A DNA stretch of 64,000 nucleotides from CAG-488 sp051881315 (GCA_051881315.1 JBJEPQ010000056.1:62001-126000), one strand, 5' to 3'; counted from the first letter of the stretch, positions 47,401 through 53,734 are shown. Notes: generated by a model from the letters alone, not told the origin. Made by a program: numbers and translations.

Positions 47401-48583
47401 ACTTTGAAGCGTCCCAGCCGACATAAGAACAGTTACGGATAACATGAAGATAGTTCTGATCCTCACCGCCGTCCGAATCGAACTCAACAAAGCCGGCAGA
47501 AAAGTTGGGAACCTGGCTGAAGTCAGAATATCTTGATGTATCAATGGTAATGTTAGCCGCCGCATAACCGTAGTTATCAGCCGTTGTTGAAGGACTGCCG
47601 CCAAAGTAGTTGGCGTTCTGTATCATATCCTTGGGTATATATGCCTTGTCGGTATAATCATCCCATATTGTATGATAAATTCTCGAGCCCTGACCGAAAT
47701 ATGTATTGTTGTTATACTCGGCATAGGCAACAAGAACACCCTCGCCGTCAGGATCGAAATAATTTGAATCAATCGGAGCCGAAAGACTGTTGGGATAGAT
47801 GCTTGAATTGAAGTTGACAAGAGGAGCGGTAAGAGTTGAGCCCGTGCTCATAAACTTTGAGCCGACATTACCGCCCGAAACAGAATCAACGCCCGTGAGG
47901 AACGAATACGTTGACTGCTCGGCAGGATTGCCCGCTATACCGCCCGAAGTACCGTAATAATAGCCCCTGGTCGTCATACCTGCCTGTGCAAGCGACGGGA
48001 ATTTAACTCCGGTATAGGCATAAGTGGTATAAGAACCGGAGGCGGTAGTATAAACTATCGTCCACTGAATAATATATTCTTTCGCCGTTTCCGCATTTGC
48101 AAGAGTAACGGTCTTTATCGTCTTGTTTACCGAGGACGCAGAAACAGATAAGGATTTATCTGAGGACATATATGTTCCGTCGGCAAAGGAAATATTCGTT
48201 ATGCGGTTTGACGAAACCGTACTGCTCAGAGTTGAGTCATAAAGAGCAACCGAAAAGGTTACGCTTCTTGCCGTCGAGCAGGCAAAGCTCAGTACAGAGG
48301 TTGACGAGGTCGGCTCAGAAACCGAACCGTCCGTCGATGAGTTCAGAAAATACTGAGAGTCCTTTCCGCCCGGCTTTATGTAAATAAGCTCCGGCAAATT
48401 TATGCTGTACTCTGCGAAGGTGTTGGAAGTAGTACCTGCCTCCGTCAATGCGTGATCACCTTTTGAGATAATTGCTCCCGATATCACCGAACCGATATCA
48501 AAGAAGCAGAAGGTGGTCAAAAGCATCGTAAGACAAAGGAGCACACTGAGCGTACTTCTTCCGAATTTTGAAAGCTTTTTCAT
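35450..48583 (-). CDS. Giant secreted protein with InlB-type beta repeats
   Basis: The 4,377-residue product starts with a signal peptide (lysine-rich n-region, then LSVLLCLTMLLTTFCFF). The first ~1,450 residues are Ser/Thr/Tyr-rich and hold two related modules, each with an IDTSRYSxxxQxPN motif (near residues 350 and 925). From about 1,500 to 3,500 come some 20 repeats of the InlB B-repeat/Flg_new type (pattern GYTFAGWYDAASGG to LYAHW). A helical segment near 3,550 (ALTTARDNLANAAAP) resembles FIVAR linkers, and a beta-rich end follows. There is no LPxTG, SLH or dockerin, so attachment is unknown. The ATG has a GGGGAGG site. It is probably an adhesin or structural surface protein. Confidence 0.9.
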   Translation of the reverse strand: MKKLSKFGRSTLSVLLCLTMLLTTFCFFDIGSVISGAIISKGDHALTEAGTTSNTFAEYSINLPELIYIKPGGKDSQYFLNSSTDGSVSEPTSSTSVLSFACSTARSVTFSVALYDSTLSSTVSSNRITNISFADGTYMSSDKSLSVSASSVNKTIKTVTLANAETAKEYIIQWTIVYTTASGSYTTYAYTGVKFPSLAQAGMTTRGYYYGTSGGIAGNPAEQSTYSFLTGVDSVSGGNVGSKFMSTGSTLTAPLVNFNSSIYPNSLSAPIDSNYFDPDGEGVLVAYAEYNNNTYFGQGSRIYHTIWDDYTDKAYIPKDMIQNANYFGGSPSTTADNYGYAAANITIDTSRYSDFSQVPNFSAGFVEFDSDGGEDQNYLHVIRNCSYVGWDASKYFRSNTTSGLAAGSMNTQATIWCPDVDRSNESNGKVFVRGLYKLNGNIYNAKTNLTKSTSGGTSRTIASYNNGVYTTYMRFEYSLRWNPWIGSSEYSSQIAAVRLNATLVDRGSARTYYHKFLNSGVNTSASNWSTINGYLKEYAKSLCVSTSSAGTITDPTSAISTAQANLKTTMKTSTPLSPPLYFYVPEAIYLVPQVNSWISQTRSQFQYFVQNDISDLTKPLPKSTRDTTGTVYFNYPNASEFKLSFKWLNSSGNEMGSTSSTTASYYNSNSYINLGGSTRYSKSEYSFTLSSGVLNTTMTTAGYSPYLISGDTGCYIEWTASYKDSVDGHYKTAVAYTYVYKPYVVSTAAGATVRCTDGSDHDNSQLSWMSGFHNIYSNATTPTVGTKEQKAAYLKYTTVDKAYACMPFMSYDTGTISGALNFPISGMGTSGNANVVIGDKPDYRLQSTAMKLAFASATNSSSYFKYKDYGNNWAHDWMSTTQNASATLSSSTTTNKLTGSFFYWESGKDLTAAINTGGVGGLYIDTSRYSNLNQIPNLGVGMQMTDNDDTATSDNGAWMIGDATDITSSTYINSQGDGNKMREEWNNVNYYIAGMGTPDNRNSSYDSQNLKYAGNWNRSILEGATKDYQIKTAQMNNQGGDWVTVIVYLKLHCYQADKTDLRTAVKRAQNNFPNLGIYNSGTMSSYYYTGSTYTNFVNTYKSACRELTKVDGGTASSVATLVTNLNNYIDSLVTGTDLKVNCTAREYNLGLEKLADGNYKIIEIPNAKQYSLAYNARDNVYFAPDSYTGFTYAGSYELTNTSITPSSYYGKVLASLPKFLSSSDYTSKAMSYSGTSSTIATTSNKTTTVPKFDGNATSFEWVAAVNDTSLTMVNFYYLDRNTIHFDPNDGSSKINLINEATVRKSANNFYAPTTTVSASNGVTVTYNQKTNIFTFNGTPTIGLTYFTMPIAGMLKADTSYTYRAVYVGGSATIPSGTSLTISLDICKADGTRCYKASGTSYSDRFCFDYTCGTANASKTLAPDAYQAANAEFLQIFTYSADYTLSPTYNNLQVKFELVESGTANSTFSPNAKEAYYGRQLGTLPTPVRDNYEFLGWFNAPDGGERVTASDIMGTEDMTVYAHWAPDNKVVLLDNDFDFDDFVGKDSIAVTTLNNFANSFKSCASQGYTSPLTDQTKPFTSTITNESNGDTSLNVSYHRSSIGDSGVTELYDTLKSTTYTASTAGEYTVSYEYRINDYYSRFFEENGNNGYDSVVIGFSTDSGYSYSGGEGVSYTENKSTTEGYEKVTLTRTFSANTNYFFTMAFYFCNEKGANELRADIDIKNIVVKDPDGNIVLSSNGLATAHGSASFDPDTREITLKPTAADCYTSTYNSTAKYRSTLEAGKNYTLMMDYNASTNVRIIPYIFFYSSATSTSYSSTAATSVDVPAGTGTFAMRFTVPTNNYYQIRFGIHNYQGGSTIPGSVTFGNISLQRTEIYADGAYNTDSSTYLGWVSKVTGPSSTSASVYVNDLNSRYEKITSHYQDIGYQNAYSNLRVPTREGYDFVGWFDASGTQYTDASGVGTKVCTTDGVKLYSRWTAKDFNLKYNAYKPNDSKGVATSGTVGSLPSPNPQSLKFGIASTISSTLPTLTGYTFAGWSTTSGGSAAYQKGAALSASTVSQMYQSCSGGTYNLYTAWTANKFYVKFNGNGSTSGTMSNQQFTYDVYQKLTQNAFENSRTVTYDKNDTTEHPATLSTTSVTKELSFKGWTASAEAVATANPTVKYTDQQEIKNPNGYATSGGTTNLYAKWQGVTVTLPTPTRTGYTFAGWYDAASGGNKVGDAGASYIITDDETLYAHWTVNSYTVTYDYATNGGTSATKTTASVNYGAAVDLTPTATKSGWTFVGWNTNKDATTALSSLTMPANNVTLYAIYKKTLTANFYSGANRATNDPRTVTIWNRATSGTVTSPTTYTSVWTFVGWTSATTATSSTSYIGTGVTVTITASQGTVNYYALYKQLHTLVYDANGGSGAPAKSEAYGYYNSYPTQQNGQHTISSTVPTKTGYTFGGWNTNTSGTGTNYTAGQTYTNTASSNTLYAKWTVNTITLKYNGNGNTGGTVPADSTFSYGASVTTAAAPTRAYTITYNANGGSVTPTSATASYTFGGWKSSVNSKTYNAATAYTDSFGATSGSVTLTAQWSGGTVTLPTPTRSGYTFAGWYDAASGGTKIGNAGASYTATANKTLYAHWTVNTITLKYNGNGNTGGTVPADSTFTYGSSVTTAAALTRVYTITYNANSGTVTPASATATYTFGGWKSSVNSKTYNAATAYTDSFGATSGSVTLTAQWSGGTVTLPTPTRSGYTFAGWYDAASGGTKIGNAGASYTATANKTLYAHWTVNTITLKYNGNGNTGGTVPADSTFTYGSSVTTAAALTRVYTITYNANSGTVTPASATATYTFGGWKSSANSTVYKAATAYTDSFGATSGSVTLTAQWSGGTVTLPTPTRTGYTFTGWYDAASGGNKIGDAGASYTATANKTLYAHWEINSYTVTYDYKTNGGTSATKTTASVNYGAAVDLTPTATKSGWTFVGWNTNKDATTALTSLTMPANNITLYAIYTKTITAKFYWINASDGKTVTETQTVIIVNAATSGTVTCSTTPASVTYNSRTFTWIGWRTDTTAAAQTKTKSTSQSVSADTNFYAVYSGTLTLSYNANKGTGAPSSQTATQYLNSTGTTGSVSYKKSEHEFTVSTTVPTYSGWTFDGWATTSTATSGKYGASPKTTKISNVSVNTTLYAIWTKTFTVNFYYYNNQVETQSVTIYNGASSVSVASPTIADQTVGGITYTGRGWSTSNSATASVSVASGANVSVSGNANYYASYEVTRTATFYYCTEPTSTIKGSGAAQSSVTADAVRYMNYTGAVADSNYTVPSQVTSSHGNGVAENYIGVSTAKSNSSTVTPTTANTAFYAVYSESLTFYYYNGSAHTSSSLTRYMLSNGTSYNASMSGTVPTPSNIDSKTVWSGNWSYENGSYSTGNFRTPTATGVNSLYAVYNKSVALIYNLNGGTSSAIANTTGTAHLISKNGGVNTFAVSLAITDTVPTKTDYTFLGWADTASATAPQYYAKHTFSLSADKTIYAVWLETKTPDEKVNNKDVYSTDIDVVKGVKVTGFTDDDVTVQEITTKHKLYNSSENAAYQALCEAYTDALNTYKSSPSVENAKALTTARDNLANAAAPQYNSSDRTYLDGKFTVEYASGVTNRPVAAGEHSVSELNLNHYTTANLDSTLSQLNASAGITLASKQATINTAVKTIAKNFVNKSLAKDTDPMYSVYENAKKAIATGLTGTGIKAINYVYTGKGNYTYYCYTNTATPTLLLTVDDVVGNGRVCYPTKSKVEKTATVSGTVNSSAYSIGTTSVNNNEYSAYIAKGMGTSMTGGASYYSQKSVIKLTPTFTSGKNGSVSYQIKASDDSYNSASTEFGGNYATTSKLSSGKTTGAISTSTSDTNITPANTITIVIDYHETTNETGYSNSMYIYGDQVINDKWLKQFHILRSSGGASNWEWPKTTDTIYTVDDGTYGQSNYGSFTYTFTYTSGASNNFAAASLGTIDATTIAGLLKSTANYNSMKAKTFVGANKGGDGLGYMEWPATGGWNINYYPKSQAYTYVHIVDRWGNVDDKVIYVGNIDAIAAQFKTASVGEYTVLEDGGSGFETLSLNSTGFEILTDENSTLENNVFRTAGNTVRISTGEANKAYTLTMTDKATNSSTATVKSDENGIITLSVEDTAYESGVYTFMLNSIEVNLYDGVEKYVLSVTGDEVDEGEAAQITVTTKGDVSKLRFTDESGNTSTVSSFVQNDDGTRTWTFAKARPAGEYTYKITVKVGYEWLDEGDTAALTFNERILDSGKVRSAEYDEETGLYKVTFEGRATKVQFVSEDGMTRTYTRYAEAVKSIKTYDADGNEVNDTARTLDHEVWYVEARLYSGQNYTVVGKFEAGWNRAEDATSTVTGK
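39833..41155 (-). repeat. Three tandem 441-bp coding repeats inside the giant gene
   Basis: Units begin at about 39833, 40274 and 40715. Each encodes 147 residues made of two to three beta-repeat modules (KYNGNGNTGGTVPADS, TFGGWKSS, GYTFAGWYDAASGG). The first two units share very long identical stretches; the third diverges at one end. The period is divisible by three, so copy-number change keeps the frame. A second repeat (with TKSGWTFVGWNTNKDATT) flanks the array on both sides, near 39600-39830 and 41640-41875. Confidence 0.9.
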
Positions 48584-48942
48584 TCTAATGGACCTCCCCG
48601 GAAAGATGATTTATATATAATGTTACCGAACCCGACCGCAATTTTAAGTCCGAGCACAGTAATTAGTACAAATTAGTCTTTTAGTAAAAATATACAAAAA
48701 CCCAATTTTCCATTATAGATAATATTATATTATCATAAATTATAATAAAAATCAACTATTTTTTTGACAGGTAATGCTCAATTTTTATGTTTAAAATATA
48801 TATTTTTTCGTCATTTATAACAATTTATTCATATTTGTAACAATGTCACAATTTTTATCCGATAATTCGACGGTCTTATACAAGAAAGCAGCAGCCTATA
48901 TCGGTTTGGCGTCCGATACAAGCCGCTGTTGCATACGTTTTT
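48584..48942. other. AT-rich spacer upstream of the giant gene
   Basis: These 359 bases contain the leader of the giant gene with a possible minus-strand promoter (TTGCGG, 16-base spacer, TATATA ending near 48616), long A/T tracts, and the trmB terminator hairpin. No open frame with a ribosome site or RNA gene was recognised. Confidence 0.5.
48888..48932 (-). terminator. Probable terminator of trmB
   Basis: An imperfect hairpin (48888-48904 with 48913-48932, including TATCGG paired with CCGATA) begins 10 bases after the trmB stop and is followed on the minus strand by CTTTCTTG. The T-run is weak. Confidence 0.45.
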
Positions 48943-49614
48943 TCACTTTTTATATGCTTCAAGCCTGTAAATAGGCTGTCCGAGGTCAGAAAAGCGTTTT
49001 TCATATTCTGTAACAATATTTCCCTCGAAATCGCTGTTGTGCAGATCAAGCGAAACATTTCTTATTGCAAAGCCGTATTCTGAAAATTCCTGTATAGAAT
49101 ATTCAAAGAAGTGCATATTGTCCGTTTTCTGATGAATCTCGCCGTCCGAGGTCATAAGCCTGTCGAAGATTGCAAGAAACCTCCTGTTTGTCAGGCGGTG
49201 ATTTGCATACTTTTTCTTAGGAAAAGGGCAGGAAAAATTCAGATAAATCCTATCGGCAATACCGTCGGGAAGATATTTCGGAAGATACTCCGCCGAGCCT
49301 TTTATGAAACGCAGATTAGGTACGTTTTCCTCAATCGCTTTTTCTGCGGCAATGACTATTACGTTTGCGCTTTTTTCAACGGCAATATAATTTATGTCCG
49401 GATTACGCCTTGCGATCTCGGCGGCGAACTGTCCCTTTCCGCAGCCGACCTCAATACGCACGGGATTGGAATTGCCGAACCATTTTTCAAGGTCGATGTA
49501 TTCCTTTTCCTCAATCGCTGTGTTGAAATTTTTATCCTCACTCTCGATCGAAAAGATGATATCGCCGCAGTCGGCAAGTCTTTTGTCGAGGTTCTTTTTT
49601 CTTCTCATTCTCAT
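48943..49614 (-). CDS. trmB: tRNA (guanine-N7-)-methyltransferase
   Basis: The 223-residue product has the SAM-binding loop EVGCGKGQFAAEIA (about residue 48) and the TrmB-specific NFSCPFPKKKYANHRLT segment and DNMHFFEYS pattern. It methylates G46 in the variable loop of tRNAs. An in-frame ATG at 49650 would add 12 residues, but the ATG at 49614 has a GGAG site eight bases upstream. It is divergent from the tyrS T-box unit. Confidence 0.93.
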   Translation of the reverse strand: MRMRRKKNLDKRLADCGDIIFSIESEDKNFNTAIEEKEYIDLEKWFGNSNPVRIEVGCGKGQFAAEIARRNPDINYIAVEKSANVIVIAAEKAIEENVPNLRFIKGSAEYLPKYLPDGIADRIYLNFSCPFPKKKYANHRLTNRRFLAIFDRLMTSDGEIHQKTDNMHFFEYSIQEFSEYGFAIRNVSLDLHNSDFEGNIVTEYEKRFSDLGQPIYRLEAYKK

Positions 49615-49700
49615 AGTGTTCGCTCCGTTATATGTTTTGTTTTTATACAATAAATTAAAACCACTTTATTCTACACTTTTTTTATTTTACAGTCAACCGC

Positions 49701-49729
49701 TTGACAAAAAAGTTAAAACAATATATAAT
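49701..49729 (+). promoter_or_regulatory. Promoter of the tyrS T-box transcript
   Basis: A consensus TTGACA (49701-49706), a 17-base spacer and consensus TATAAT (49724-49729). The expected start is near 49736, right at the beginning of the T-box leader. Confidence 0.9.
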
Positions 49730-49734
49730 TCACT

Positions 49735-49990
49735 CAATAGCCGTGACGGGAAGAAGTAAGCGAAAAAAAGATGCAAAGAGAGCTTTCGGCTGGTGTAAGA
49801 AAGCGTGAATTTTTCGTCCGAATACATCCCTGAGCTGCGTGGCTGAAAACAAGTAGGCTTCGCCGTGTGCGCGCGTTAAAGCGTCAGAGTATTTTTACTC
49901 GCCGAGGCTGTACCTGTGAGGGTGCGGTGAACAGAGGTGGTAACACGATAATTCGTCCTCTGCCCAAGGGCAGCGGACTTTTTTATTTTT
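49735..49990 (+). promoter_or_regulatory. Tyrosine T-box riboswitch controlling tyrS
   Basis: The ~255-base leader between promoter and tyrS carries T-box landmarks in order: an AGTAA element near 49755, a GGTGTAAGAAAGC segment, a specifier loop GAATACATCC whose TAC codon (49823-49825) reads tyrosine, and the conserved T-box AGGTGGTAACACG (49935-49947). The terminator (arms about 49955-49965 and 49968-49978, then a T-run) overlaps the antiterminator partner. Uncharged tRNA-Tyr would pair with the specifier and T-box and let transcription into tyrS. Confidence 0.93.
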
Positions 49991-50011
49991 ATGTGAAAGG
50001 AACAAATTATT

Positions 50012-51235
50012 ATGACGATTTATGACGAGCTTGTCGCCCGTGGACTTATTGCTCAGGTCACGGACGAGGACGAAATCAAGGAGCTTATCAACAACGGCAA
50101 GGCGGTTTTCTACATCGGCTTTGATCCGACTGCCGACAGTCTCCATGTCGGTCACTTTATGGCACTCTGCCTGATGAAAAGACTTCAGATGGCAGGCAAC
50201 CGTCCCATTGCCCTGCTCGGCGGCGGCACGGGAATGATCGGCGATCCCTCAGGCAGAACCGATATGAGAAAAATGCTGACGAAGGAGGATATCGACCACA
50301 ACATCGCCTGCTTTAAAAAGCAGATGAGCCGCTTCATCGAATTCGGCGACGATAAGGCGATTATGGTAAACAATGCGGACTGGCTTCTTGACCTCAACTA
50401 TGTTGATGTTCTGCGTGATGTCGGCGCTTGCTTCTCGGTCAACAATATGCTTCGTGCCGAATGTTACAAGCAGAGAATGGAAAAAGGACTCAGCTTTCTT
50501 GAGTTCAATTATATGATAATGCAGAGCTACGACTTCTATCATCTTTTCAAGGAATACGGCTGTAATATGCAGTTCGGCGGCGACGACCAGTGGTCAAATA
50601 TGCTCGGCGGAACGGAGCTTATCAGAAAGAAGCTCGGCAAGGACGCCTACGCAATGACGATCACCCTGCTCATGAACTCCGAGGGCAAGAAGATGGGCAA
50701 GACCGCTTCGGGTGCGGTATGGCTCGATCCCGAAAAGACAAGTCCTTACGAATTTTATCAGTACTGGCGCAATGTCGGCGATCAGGACGTTCTCAAATGT
50801 ATCCGTATGCTCACTTTCCTTCCGCTTGAAGAAATTGACGCAATGGATAGCTGGGAGGGCGCACAGCTCAACGAGGCTAAAGATATCCTTGCATTTGAAC
50901 TGACAAAGCTCGTCCACGGCGAAGAGGAAGCCGCAAAAGCAAGAGAAGCCTCAAAGGCACTTTTCGGCGGCGGAGCAAACCTTGACAATATGCCGTCTAC
51001 CACTCTTTCGGGCGAGGATTTCACCGACGGAAAGATAGACATTCTTGATATTCTTCTCAAGACTGGCATCACCAAGTCACGAGGAGAAGGCAGACGTCTT
51101 GTTCAGCAGGGAGGCGTTTCCGTTGACGACAAAAAGGTGACGGAAATCGGTCTTTCGTTCACTGCAGATGAGCTTAACGCAAATCCGATCATAGTCAAAA
51201 AGGGCAAGAAGATCTTCCACAAGGTTCAGGCATAA
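50012..51235 (+). CDS. tyrS: Tyrosyl-tRNA synthetase
   Basis: The 407-residue product has class I synthetase motifs: HVGH in DSLHVGHFMALC (about residues 43-50), YDFYHL, GGDDQWSNM for tyrosine recognition and KMGKTASGAVWL (KMSKS equivalent). The C-terminal ~70 residues form an S4 RNA-binding domain. It charges tRNA-Tyr. Expression is controlled by the T-box directly upstream. The ATG has a GAAAGGA site. Confidence 0.97.
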   Translation: MTIYDELVARGLIAQVTDEDEIKELINNGKAVFYIGFDPTADSLHVGHFMALCLMKRLQMAGNRPIALLGGGTGMIGDPSGRTDMRKMLTKEDIDHNIACFKKQMSRFIEFGDDKAIMVNNADWLLDLNYVDVLRDVGACFSVNNMLRAECYKQRMEKGLSFLEFNYMIMQSYDFYHLFKEYGCNMQFGGDDQWSNMLGGTELIRKKLGKDAYAMTITLLMNSEGKKMGKTASGAVWLDPEKTSPYEFYQYWRNVGDQDVLKCIRMLTFLPLEEIDAMDSWEGAQLNEAKDILAFELTKLVHGEEEAAKAREASKALFGGGANLDNMPSTTLSGEDFTDGKIDILDILLKTGITKSRGEGRRLVQQGGVSVDDKKVTEIGLSFTADELNANPIIVKKGKKIFHKVQA

Positions 51236-51253
51236 GCCGGAGGAGAAAATGAA

Positions 51254-51829
51254 ATGAAAATTGTAAAAGCTTTCTTTGTGATGCTGCACATTCAGCTTGC
51301 AATTCAGTATGCAATAGTGCCGCTTACATTATTTAATTCCGAGCTGTTGTTCAATTCAAAAATATTGTCAACATTATATTTTGTATCGCTTATTCTCTTT
51401 TTTATAGCGACACAGATTGTCGGTTGGATTGCCGCCGTGGCTGCGATAAAAATGTATCTCAATTCCGAAACCGAAAATCTGGATAAGTCATGGAAATTGC
51501 TAAAGATAAAAACCGTTCCGTTTTATATCTTAAACTTCATTTACTGCATCGGTTACTACTTTGTTTTGATCGGTGCGAGCCGAGGAATGATTTGGTTTGT
51601 CATAATTCCTATGCTTATCCCTGTCTGGTACACCTGTGCTTTCATCATTCAAAGCGGATTTTTCGGTGCGGCAAACATTGCAGTCATCAGAAAAAGATAC
51701 AGAAATAATATCTCGGTCATCAATTATCTTTTACAGTTTATTCCCGTGCTTGATGTTATCAGCACAATAACGGTCAGGCATAAAGTAAAAAAACTTCAGG
51801 CGGATTTCGCAGAAGAAAATAATCAATAA
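51254..51829 (+). CDS. Small multi-pass membrane protein, unknown function
   Basis: The 191-residue product has about five hydrophobic segments (near residues 8-25, 32-60, 88-108, 115-135 and 140-160), and ends in a charged tail (VRHKVKKLQADFAEENNQ). No family motif was recognised. It starts 18 bases after tyrS with a GGAGG site about ten bases before the ATG, so it is likely co-transcribed with tyrS and therefore under T-box control, although no functional link is evident. A terminator follows directly. Confidence 0.7.
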   Translation: MKIVKAFFVMLHIQLAIQYAIVPLTLFNSELLFNSKILSTLYFVSLILFFIATQIVGWIAAVAAIKMYLNSETENLDKSWKLLKIKTVPFYILNFIYCIGYYFVLIGASRGMIWFVIIPMLIPVWYTCAFIIQSGFFGAANIAVIRKRYRNNISVINYLLQFIPVLDVISTITVRHKVKKLQADFAEENNQ

Positions 51830-51834
51830 CAAAA

Positions 51835-51866
51835 ATCTGTTGCGTTTTTTCTGCAACAGATCTTTT
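51835..51866. terminator. Bidirectional terminator between convergent genes
   Basis: ATCTGTTGC (51835-51843) pairs with GCAACAGAT (51853-51861); TTTT follows on the plus strand and a run of T from the A-rich 51831-51835 follows on the minus strand. It separates the tyrS unit from the convergent gene at 51869. Confidence 0.8.
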
Positions 51867-51868
51867 GT

Positions 51869-52882
51869 TTAAAGGCTGTTTATAATTTCATCAACAATCG
51901 GCGAAGGATCAATTACATTGCCGAAAATACGGTCAAGCTTTCTTTCTTCAAGCTCCGCCTCTTTCAAAGATTCAAACGCTTCGTTCATCAGCGATCGGTA
52001 AGCCTTCATCGTGAAATTCAGTCTGTTTTTTACAAGCTCCCTGTCCTTTGAATGAAAACGTTCGGCATAAACCTTTCGTTCCTTTTTCGGCGCGATACGG
52101 TGATAATATTTCGAGGAAAAAACTCCGAATTTAAGTTCGGGAATTATAATATGCTCGACCGTTTCCGAATCAAGGGAGCAAACACAGCTCACAACATCAT
52201 ATCCCGAGCCGAGGGCATAACGCCTGAGTCTGTCAACGATAAGGCTTGATACTGCGCCCGTTTTATCGGCAATGACGGCAAGTCTTTCACAACCGTCAAA
52301 GGCTTTCATATTCAGTTCAACCCCGTCGGAGGTGACGCAGGAAACAAATTTTTTCGTTTCTGTTCCCACCCTGCCCTGCAAAGTTCCGCCGCATCTTTTC
52401 CACAGGCGCGAAGAATATTCGATCACCTTTCCGACATCTGTGCTTTGCAAATCAACACGAAGCATATCGTCCCTTATACTGTTTGCCGCAGTCAGAAATC
52501 TTTGACAGCGTTCAAGCTTTTTTCTTCGGGATCCGAGGCAAATATGTAATAAATCAAGTGAGATTTTTTCTAAAAAAGTTTCATCGAGATTTAATATTTT
52601 TTTCGATTTTTCTATCTCTTTTTTGCTCAGAAAATTTTCGTCCGCAATTAAAAAATTTTTTTCGGCACAGAAAATTCCGAAACATTTTTCCCAAGAAAAA
52701 AGTAATTCATTTTTTATATTTTCTCTGCAAAGCTCTTGAGAAACGAGAAGAAAAATTTTTTCTTTCAGTTCGGAGGATCCTCCGGAAATCACAAATATAT
52801 TTTCGCAGATATCGGAATCAAAAATTCCCGAATGAACTCCGCAGGCCGTCTGCACACCGTAATAGAAACAACTGTTGTCCAT
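51869..52882 (-). CDS. Unknown protein resembling an ATPase half with degenerate P-loop
   Basis: The 337-residue product was not firmly recognised. It has a beta-strand–glycine turn (IFVISGGSSELKEKIF, about residues 29-44) where a P-loop would be, but no GxxxxGKS/T. Later segments VEHIIIPELKFGVFSSKYYH and RLAVIADKTGAVSSLIVDRL resemble a clostridial two-lobe ATPase-like family (PRK06851 type). No signal peptide or membrane helix is present. The ATG has a GAGGTGATCCG leader and a minus-strand promoter candidate (TTCTTA, 16 bases, TATAAT). It is divergent from birA. Confidence 0.65.
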   Translation of the reverse strand: MDNSCFYYGVQTACGVHSGIFDSDICENIFVISGGSSELKEKIFLLVSQELCRENIKNELLFSWEKCFGIFCAEKNFLIADENFLSKKEIEKSKKILNLDETFLEKISLDLLHICLGSRRKKLERCQRFLTAANSIRDDMLRVDLQSTDVGKVIEYSSRLWKRCGGTLQGRVGTETKKFVSCVTSDGVELNMKAFDGCERLAVIADKTGAVSSLIVDRLRRYALGSGYDVVSCVCSLDSETVEHIIIPELKFGVFSSKYYHRIAPKKERKVYAERFHSKDRELVKNRLNFTMKAYRSLMNEAFESLKEAELEERKLDRIFGNVIDPSPIVDEIINSL

Positions 52883-52937
52883 CGGATCACCTCGTTATTT
52901 TTTTATTATATTCTATTCGGTATAGCTAAGAATGTGC

Positions 52938-52966
52938 TTGTAAGTTTTTTAAAAAAGTGATAAAAT
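52938..52966 (+). promoter_or_regulatory. Promoter of birA
   Basis: TTGTAA (52938-52943), a 17-base spacer and TAAAAT (52961-52966), 24 bases before the ATG at 52990. Confidence 0.65.
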
Positions 52967-52989
52967 AATTCTGCAAATGAGGTGATGCA

Positions 52990-53730
52990 ATGCTCAGTAA
53001 GGATATTATTTCATCAATGCTTCCCGACACGCTCGTGGAGGTGTATAAGGTTACGGACTCAACAAACACAAGGGCAATCAAGCTCTCGGAAGAAACAGAT
53101 AAAGCCGTGCTTGCGGTCTCCGAGGAACAGACTCAGGGACGGGGCAGGCAGGGTAAAAGCTTCTATTCTCCTGCCGGAGGCGGAGTGTATTTTTCACTTG
53201 TTCTCCGTCCTGACGGTGAGCTGAACGATGTGGTTTTCGTCACCTCTGCCGCCGCCGTTGCGGTTGCAAAAACTATTGAGGAAATGACCGGGCTTGAGCC
53301 GAAAATTAAGTGGGTAAACGATGTTTATCTTGACGGCAAAAAGATTTGCGGAATACTTGTGCAGTCCGTCATTCAAGGCGGCAAGGTCAAGGGCGTATGT
53401 ATCGGCATCGGCGTTAATATCAGCACCGAGAAATTTCCCGAAGAACTCATCGGACGGGCAGGCTCACTCGGCAGAGAGATAGACCGCAATATTTTTGTTG
53501 CAAAGGTGTGTGAAAAGCTCATCCGCTTCGGAGAAAATATTTCCGACAGAAGCTATCTTGATTATTACAGAAAAAATTCCTGCGTGATCGGCAAGGATAT
53601 TAAATATTACGAGAACAACACCGAGCATTTTGCAAGGGCAATCGGTATTGACGATAACGCAAACCTTGTTGTCAGCGAAAACGGAGAAATAAAAAATCTC
53701 TCCAGCGGAGAGATCACAGTAAGATTTTAA
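52990..53730 (+). CDS. birA: Biotin–[acetyl-CoA carboxylase] ligase, HTH-less
   Basis: The 246-residue product has the biotin/AMP loop GRGRQGKSFYSP (about 51-62), GGGVYFSLVLRP, KWVNDVYLDGKKICGIL with the catalytic lysine, and GIGVNIS. It attaches biotin to carboxylase or decarboxylase carrier domains. It lacks the ~60-residue N-terminal helix-turn-helix of bifunctional BirA, so it should not act as a repressor. The ATG has a GAGGTGATGCA leader. A terminator follows the stop by four bases. Confidence 0.93.
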   Translation: MLSKDIISSMLPDTLVEVYKVTDSTNTRAIKLSEETDKAVLAVSEEQTQGRGRQGKSFYSPAGGGVYFSLVLRPDGELNDVVFVTSAAAVAVAKTIEEMTGLEPKIKWVNDVYLDGKKICGILVQSVIQGGKVKGVCIGIGVNISTEKFPEELIGRAGSLGREIDRNIFVAKVCEKLIRFGENISDRSYLDYYRKNSCVIGKDIKYYENNTEHFARAIGIDDNANLVVSENGEIKNLSSGEITVRF

Positions 53731-53734
53731 AAAA

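Noticed and set aside
48760..48800. Plus-strand TTGACA near 48765 as a promoter
   Set aside because: The nearest -10-like sequence is 22 bases away, and no plus-strand gene follows.
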